Assembly (NCBI GenBank): GCA_030596025.1
Contig: JAUVKW010000010.1
Coordinates: forward strand, 1-36,048
From: Bacteroidota bacterium
GTDB lineage: Bacteria; Bacteroidota; Bacteroidia; Bacteroidales; VadinHA17
Reading direction: 5' to 3'
DNA length: 36,048 bases
Shown here: piece by piece, positions 33,501 through 36,048 of the stretch
How positions within the stretch are numbered: the first letter of the stretch is position 1
How the letters are laid out: each line of letters begins with the position of its first letter
Position numbers and translations under genes: made by a program
The notes under the pieces: generated by a model
The model's input: the letters and a program-made list of their open reading frames with translations, nothing else
What the model was told of the DNA's origin: nothing
Database searches by the model: none

Positions 33501-34762
33501 AAAGCAAGGAATTTAAAAAGTTGAAAGAAAAACTTGGTGAAGCAGTGCTGTTTCAGGAAATAAGAAAAGATGCAATTGAAAAAGGAACACCAATAAAAAC
33601 ACTGATAGAAAAATTAAATCAAGTAAAATCAGACAACAATAGCCGAGTGGAAAAATCCCTTGTCAGTGGAGTTTATACAGATCAATTACCCTGGAATGGG
33701 GCTTATGTGAAAACAAGGAATATAGATTCTTCAAAAAACTGGAAATTTATAGCAGTTACTTCAAGTGATAAAACAAAAACGGTGACAAGCTTTATTCAGG
33801 AATTTGAGAAAGAAAACAATAAAATAGTGGAATTTGCCTGGAATGGAGGATATATTCTCAATCCTGAATTGGTAGGAAAGCTTGGACTGCCTGAATCATA
33901 CATCGGATCGCCCCTGGGTTTGATTATATCTGACTTCATTGTTAAAAGCCCCCCGCTATTTAACAAGCCGGCTTTACTGGTTAATAATAATGGAGAATTA
34001 AGCGTTAGGCGCGTAAACAGCTCAGAAGGATTGTTTTTGAGTAATGGAAAAGAAAAAATTGAATTTACTTCCAGGCAATATAATGTAACAAACTTCCAGG
34101 AACAAAAATGGTGTTTTTACGACCTGTTATATGATAAGGATTTTATTCCTGCCACAAACAGAATAATTGTACGTCTTGCCGGTAACAAGGTCATGGAAAT
34201 AGTAAAAAACAAAAAACAAAAAATAGTTAAATCCATACCGGTTGGTTTAACATTATCTTTCCGGTCTGACCTGTATCCGGAAAAATTCTTTGAAGAGGGG
34301 AGGGAGCTGGAAATTCAACTTAAGGGATTTGAAACAATTCAGTTTGCAATAGAGGCAGGACCATTGTTGGTTGATAAAGGCAAAGAATGTATAGATATGG
34401 AACTTGAGGGATGGAAAACAAATAATTCAATCCGCACCCAGGCAGCAAGACTTGATTACACCGACATGAGAGGACCGAAAATTGCAGCTGGCGTTGACGG
34501 GAAAGGCAATTTCATGGTCTTAACCATTAATGGAAGAATAAGAGAATCTGTTGGGGCCACACATAATGATATGGCAAAAATACTGGAAAGCTTTAATATT
34601 CAGGAAGGGATGGGATTTGATCCGGGAGGAAGCTCCACCTTGATTTTTGGCAAAGAAATATTAAATGTTTCTCCCTACAATAGCAAATATGAGAGAAATA
34701 TCTATTCCCTGCCACCCGAGCCAAGGGCTGTTGCAAATGCCATACTGGGCATTTATGAGTAA
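30575..34762 (+). CDS. Glycosyltransferase / phosphodiester glycosidase fusion, 1395 residues
   Basis: A very large cytoplasmic-looking protein without signal peptide. Residues about 55-585 resemble a GT-B (GT4-like) glycosyltransferase: a GLGFITYGYSVDG sugar-nucleotide-fold start, VINNNHDFYWEGG near 202-214, and an EX7E motif, ETEGRGLPIIE (Glu480, Glu488). Residues about 590-1045 I cannot assign. Residues about 1050-1395 form a complete NAGPA-type phosphodiester glycosidase domain: WNGGY (1089-1093), AGPLLVDKG (1261-1269), RTQAAR, VDGKGNFMVL, GFDPGGSSTLIF (1347-1358) and a final PRAVANAILGIYE. The start is GTG at 30575 or ATG at 30608. NAGPA enzymes remove N-acetylglucosamine from phosphodiester-linked glycans; the substrate here is unknown. 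hemW follows after 11 bases. Confidence 0.85.
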   Translation: MIKQRLKTDKLMELLNKEQINTWFDLGLFIDRFKEERTLERNSYKETYVEFNDQLKKGGLGFITYGYSVDGVTIEILKYAKIFEQNLPGIDIHLIGGNFQPESYKLIDKKYKKHEIKEACSFNDWDLYKSFFSVKLERGSAKYNQLILDYWKQVLIITEKLGCYIENEKIELLYLVNIASNPGNVALTMAIVIISEFLEIPVINNNHDFYWEGGSREIDRIEHKLHVGPRDFFFTNSHLGEFFSLIEVLFPWESRSWMSVNINGEQINHLIKINGHNPANVCELGTAVDTSEFKSISKREKINTFYQFEKVLSRYKKILIAYSAKDVVLNKLVEEKNAKPILIRYGKTKPVNNFLAENIIFLQPTRIIGRKRIETGFRLVKKLCGREKFKSKFGETDNLKLTILVTGPIAAGHYKYFEKLIKRFNLLVESLDEKFRDKVYLAFLFSELDKESFKKRFKNPVGIIDLYKIASLILLPSETEGRGLPIIESAASGVPIFCRRYYPEHVYSHVIGEHLPEDERLNVIEFDGKKIRNKQLEKIINIVFYPHTFSDVFKHNQRVVEKRYSLESLNKNIQDICRRLYLQLSSDDRVQNTSRKALNKYKKIIDNPTMELNDLLNTQNRQYLPGFGKLEFMLNLKSLIDPSAFRAEEQANRGMIFSFAREILENDQDMKLYSEEKIIEFYNSIDEIFNICEGEHKIQHDHSFSYRHRNRKRMSHREFTYQELTGLVNMLYYEIIKPTSLHPIDPGIHFFTDWNLALSQLTASNELRIDDRDVLIKRMKENIVLGIFSGKYVKHELEFFVLQAIRARYKLKLEEELTEEILLKNIKGKKPIYLFIREKSVIGASPAEEVIGFIKTGGDQELKLLLKHGLLKIIKTKQWCVGIHFAQSGKEALLALREIKEQRGLIISHHRNAAVMTDIVDIDRIHIDRAEDPITANIMGIPEGSGYIQFVPASVRVTLAYPTPTQTALDFHKAIKSKEFKKLKEKLGEAVLFQEIRKDAIEKGTPIKTLIEKLNQVKSDNNSRVEKSLVSGVYTDQLPWNGAYVKTRNIDSSKNWKFIAVTSSDKTKTVTSFIQEFEKENNKIVEFAWNGGYILNPELVGKLGLPESYIGSPLGLIISDFIVKSPPLFNKPALLVNNNGELSVRRVNSSEGLFLSNGKEKIEFTSRQYNVTNFQEQKWCFYDLLYDKDFIPATNRIIVRLAGNKVMEIVKNKKQKIVKSIPVGLTLSFRSDLYPEKFFEEGRELEIQLKGFETIQFAIEAGPLLVDKGKECIDMELEGWKTNNSIRTQAARLDYTDMRGPKIAAGVDGKGNFMVLTINGRIRESVGATHNDMAKILESFNIQEGMGFDPGGSSTLIFGKEILNVSPYNSKYERNIYSLPPEPRAVANAILGIYE

Positions 34763-34773
34763 TACAATAATTT

Positions 34774-35898
34774 ATGGCTGGTATATATATTCACATACCA
34801 TTTTGTAAGAAAATTTGCAGCTATTGCGATTTTTATAAATCAGCATCATTTATAAATAAAACTGAAATTCTGGAGGGAATTACTACAGAACTAGCTTATC
34901 AAAAAGACTATCTTGAAGATGAAGAAATAGAAACAATATATTTTGGAGGGGGAACACCATCTGTATTAAGTGATATTGAAATTACCCGGATGCTTAATTC
35001 CATACAAGATCTTTACAAAGTATCTGAATATACCGAAATTAGCTTTGAAGCCAATCCCGATGATTTGTCAAAACCATATTTGGATAAATTATTGAAAACC
35101 GGGATAAACAGATTAAGTATAGGGTGCCAGTCATTTACAGATGAGGACCTGGTATTATTGGGTCGCAGGCATAATGCAAAACAATCTATTAATTCTGTGT
35201 TGAGCGCAAAGATAGCGGGTTTTTTAAACATCAGCATAGATTTAATATATGGCATTCCGGGAATGAAAAACTGGGACGAAACATTAAATAGGGTTTTAGA
35301 CCTGCAGGTTCAACACATTTCGGCATATCATTTAAGCATAGAAGAAAATACATTGCTTCATAAACTGAAGCAAAAAGGATCGCTTAAAGAACCTGATGAA
35401 TCAATTAGTAATCAGCAGTATAGTGAGCTTTTAGAATTTGCAGAGAAAAAACAATTTATCCAGTATGAAATATCAAGTTTTGGAAAAGAAGGATTTTTCT
35501 CTAAACACAACAGTAATTATTGGAAGCAAGAAAAATATTTAGGCATTGGCCCTTCGGCACACTCCTTTAATGGCAACTCCAGGCAATGGAATGTAAGCAA
35601 TAATAAAAAGTACATCCGTGAAATTAATAATGGAAAAACACCATTTGTAAAAGAAATCTTAAATCCCCTTGATCATTATAATGACTATATATTAATTTCT
35701 CTACGAACTATGTGGGGGGTTGATCTGGAATATATTGAAAATAAATTTTCAAAAGAATTAAAAGATTATTGTAATACAAGTGCCAGGAAATTTGAAGAAT
35801 ATGGCCTGTTAAGGATAGAAAACAATCATATCTACCTTACCGACCAGGGTAAGTTTGTTTCAGATAATATAATATCAGAACTATTGTATGTTGCTTAA
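34774..35898 (+). CDS. hemW: Radical SAM heme chaperone HemW
   Basis: A 374-residue protein of the HemW/oxygen-independent coproporphyrinogen oxidase-like group. The radical SAM cluster motif is CKKICSYC (Cys11, Cys15, Cys18) in IPFCKKICSYCDF; GGGTPSVLS and SIGCQSF follow, with IDLIYGIPG and IGPSAHSF further on. HemW binds heme and passes it to respiratory enzymes; it is not a true HemN, which needs extra N-terminal residues. It is probably co-transcribed with the large fusion gene. Confidence 0.92.
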   Translation: MAGIYIHIPFCKKICSYCDFYKSASFINKTEILEGITTELAYQKDYLEDEEIETIYFGGGTPSVLSDIEITRMLNSIQDLYKVSEYTEISFEANPDDLSKPYLDKLLKTGINRLSIGCQSFTDEDLVLLGRRHNAKQSINSVLSAKIAGFLNISIDLIYGIPGMKNWDETLNRVLDLQVQHISAYHLSIEENTLLHKLKQKGSLKEPDESISNQQYSELLEFAEKKQFIQYEISSFGKEGFFSKHNSNYWKQEKYLGIGPSAHSFNGNSRQWNVSNNKKYIREINNGKTPFVKEILNPLDHYNDYILISLRTMWGVDLEYIENKFSKELKDYCNTSARKFEEYGLLRIENNHIYLTDQGKFVSDNIISELLYVA

Positions 35899-35916
35899 CA
35901 TCAGCTATGAGCACCC

Positions 35917-35933
35917 TGCCAACCGGCTTGGCA
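35917..35933. other. Hairpin TGCCAA-CCGGC-TTGGCA
   Basis: A perfect 6-bp stem lies between hemW and the convergent amidohydrolase tail. There is no T-run on either side, so it is only a possible terminator or repeat fragment. Confidence 0.35.
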
Positions 35934-35975
35934 TCCTGCTTGTCCCTTGCAGCGTTTTGTTGGGTAATCGATATT

Positions 35976-36048
35976 TCAGTCGATCGTGTTCTTATATATT
36001 TTCCCATTCTTCATGATGACCAGGAAGTTCTTGTCCGGATCAGCAACC
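35976..36048 (-). CDS. Amidohydrolase family protein, C-terminal fragment
   Basis: The minus frame runs from the right edge to TGA at 35976-35978 and reads VADPDKNFLVIMKNGKIYKN, the typical last strand of imidazolonepropionase-like amidohydrolases (xPxKNFxVIMKDGKIYKN). Only 24 codons are visible, so the enzyme's substrate and active site cannot be judged. It is convergent with hemW. Confidence 0.6.
   Translation of the reverse strand, partial: VADPDKNFLVIMKNGKIYKNTID

Noticed and set aside
1-36048. CRISPR arrays, tRNA or rRNA genes, intact insertion sequences
   Set aside because: I read for regularly spaced direct repeats, cloverleaf-like segments and transposase motifs and found none I could support.

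Overview
The window looks like chromosomal DNA of a Bacteroidota bacterium, probably a free-living or uncultured relative of Bacteroidales/Marinilabiliales. The evidence is AT-rich DNA with few Shine-Dalgarno sequences, a few TAnnTTTG-type promoter -7 boxes, and families typical of that phylum (DUF4292 lipoprotein, MORN/YwqK-repeat secreted protein, a lipoprotein cyclophilin with an insertion, a degenerate EnvC-like M23 protein). No tRNA, rRNA, CRISPR array, prophage or intact insertion sequence was seen. Species placement is inference.

Layout. 1-2741 (+): end of hemD, then rnpA, yidD and an S41 C-terminal processing protease. 2742-3361: a lone moaD (-) flanked by palindromic repeats. 3362-6618 (-): queD-polA. 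6619-8655: a repeat-rich gap, then an ArsR-family regulator (-) with a long operator-like dyad, divergent from a trans-polyprenyl diphosphate synthase (+). 8656-15257 (-): uvrC, adenine deaminase, mnmG, ybeY and an RsbW-like ATPase. 15331-20695 (-): an envelope cluster of flippase, dut remnant, TPR lipoprotein, DUF4292 lipoprotein and EnvC-like protein. 20731-25195: CDF transporter (-), then an unknown gene, a lipoprotein cyclophilin and pheS (+), osmC (-) and a Crp-family regulator (+). 25252-29133 (-): a 56-residue membrane protein too short for normal ORF cut-offs, ruvB, a MORN-like repeat protein and nadA. 29134-29603: a very AT-rich divergent gap. 29604-35898 (+): rpiB, an Rrf2-type regulator, a 1395-residue glycosyltransferase/phosphodiester-glycosidase fusion and hemW. 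The window ends in the tail of an amidohydrolase (-).

Most interesting points. (1) Two near-perfect parS centromere sites, one inside uvrC and one across the mnmG/ade junction. About 17-20 kb away is an AT-rich gap with DnaA-box-like sequences where gene orientation switches from mostly minus to all plus, so the window may contain or adjoin the replication origin. (2) A GT4-like glycosyltransferase fused to a NAGPA-type phosphodiester glycosidase through about 450 residues I cannot assign. (3) A dUTPase gene reduced to its last ~45 codons, apparently by a deletion against the flippase gene. (4) Two copies of a hairpin-rich dispersed repeat in which one hairpin differs in sequence but keeps its pairing.
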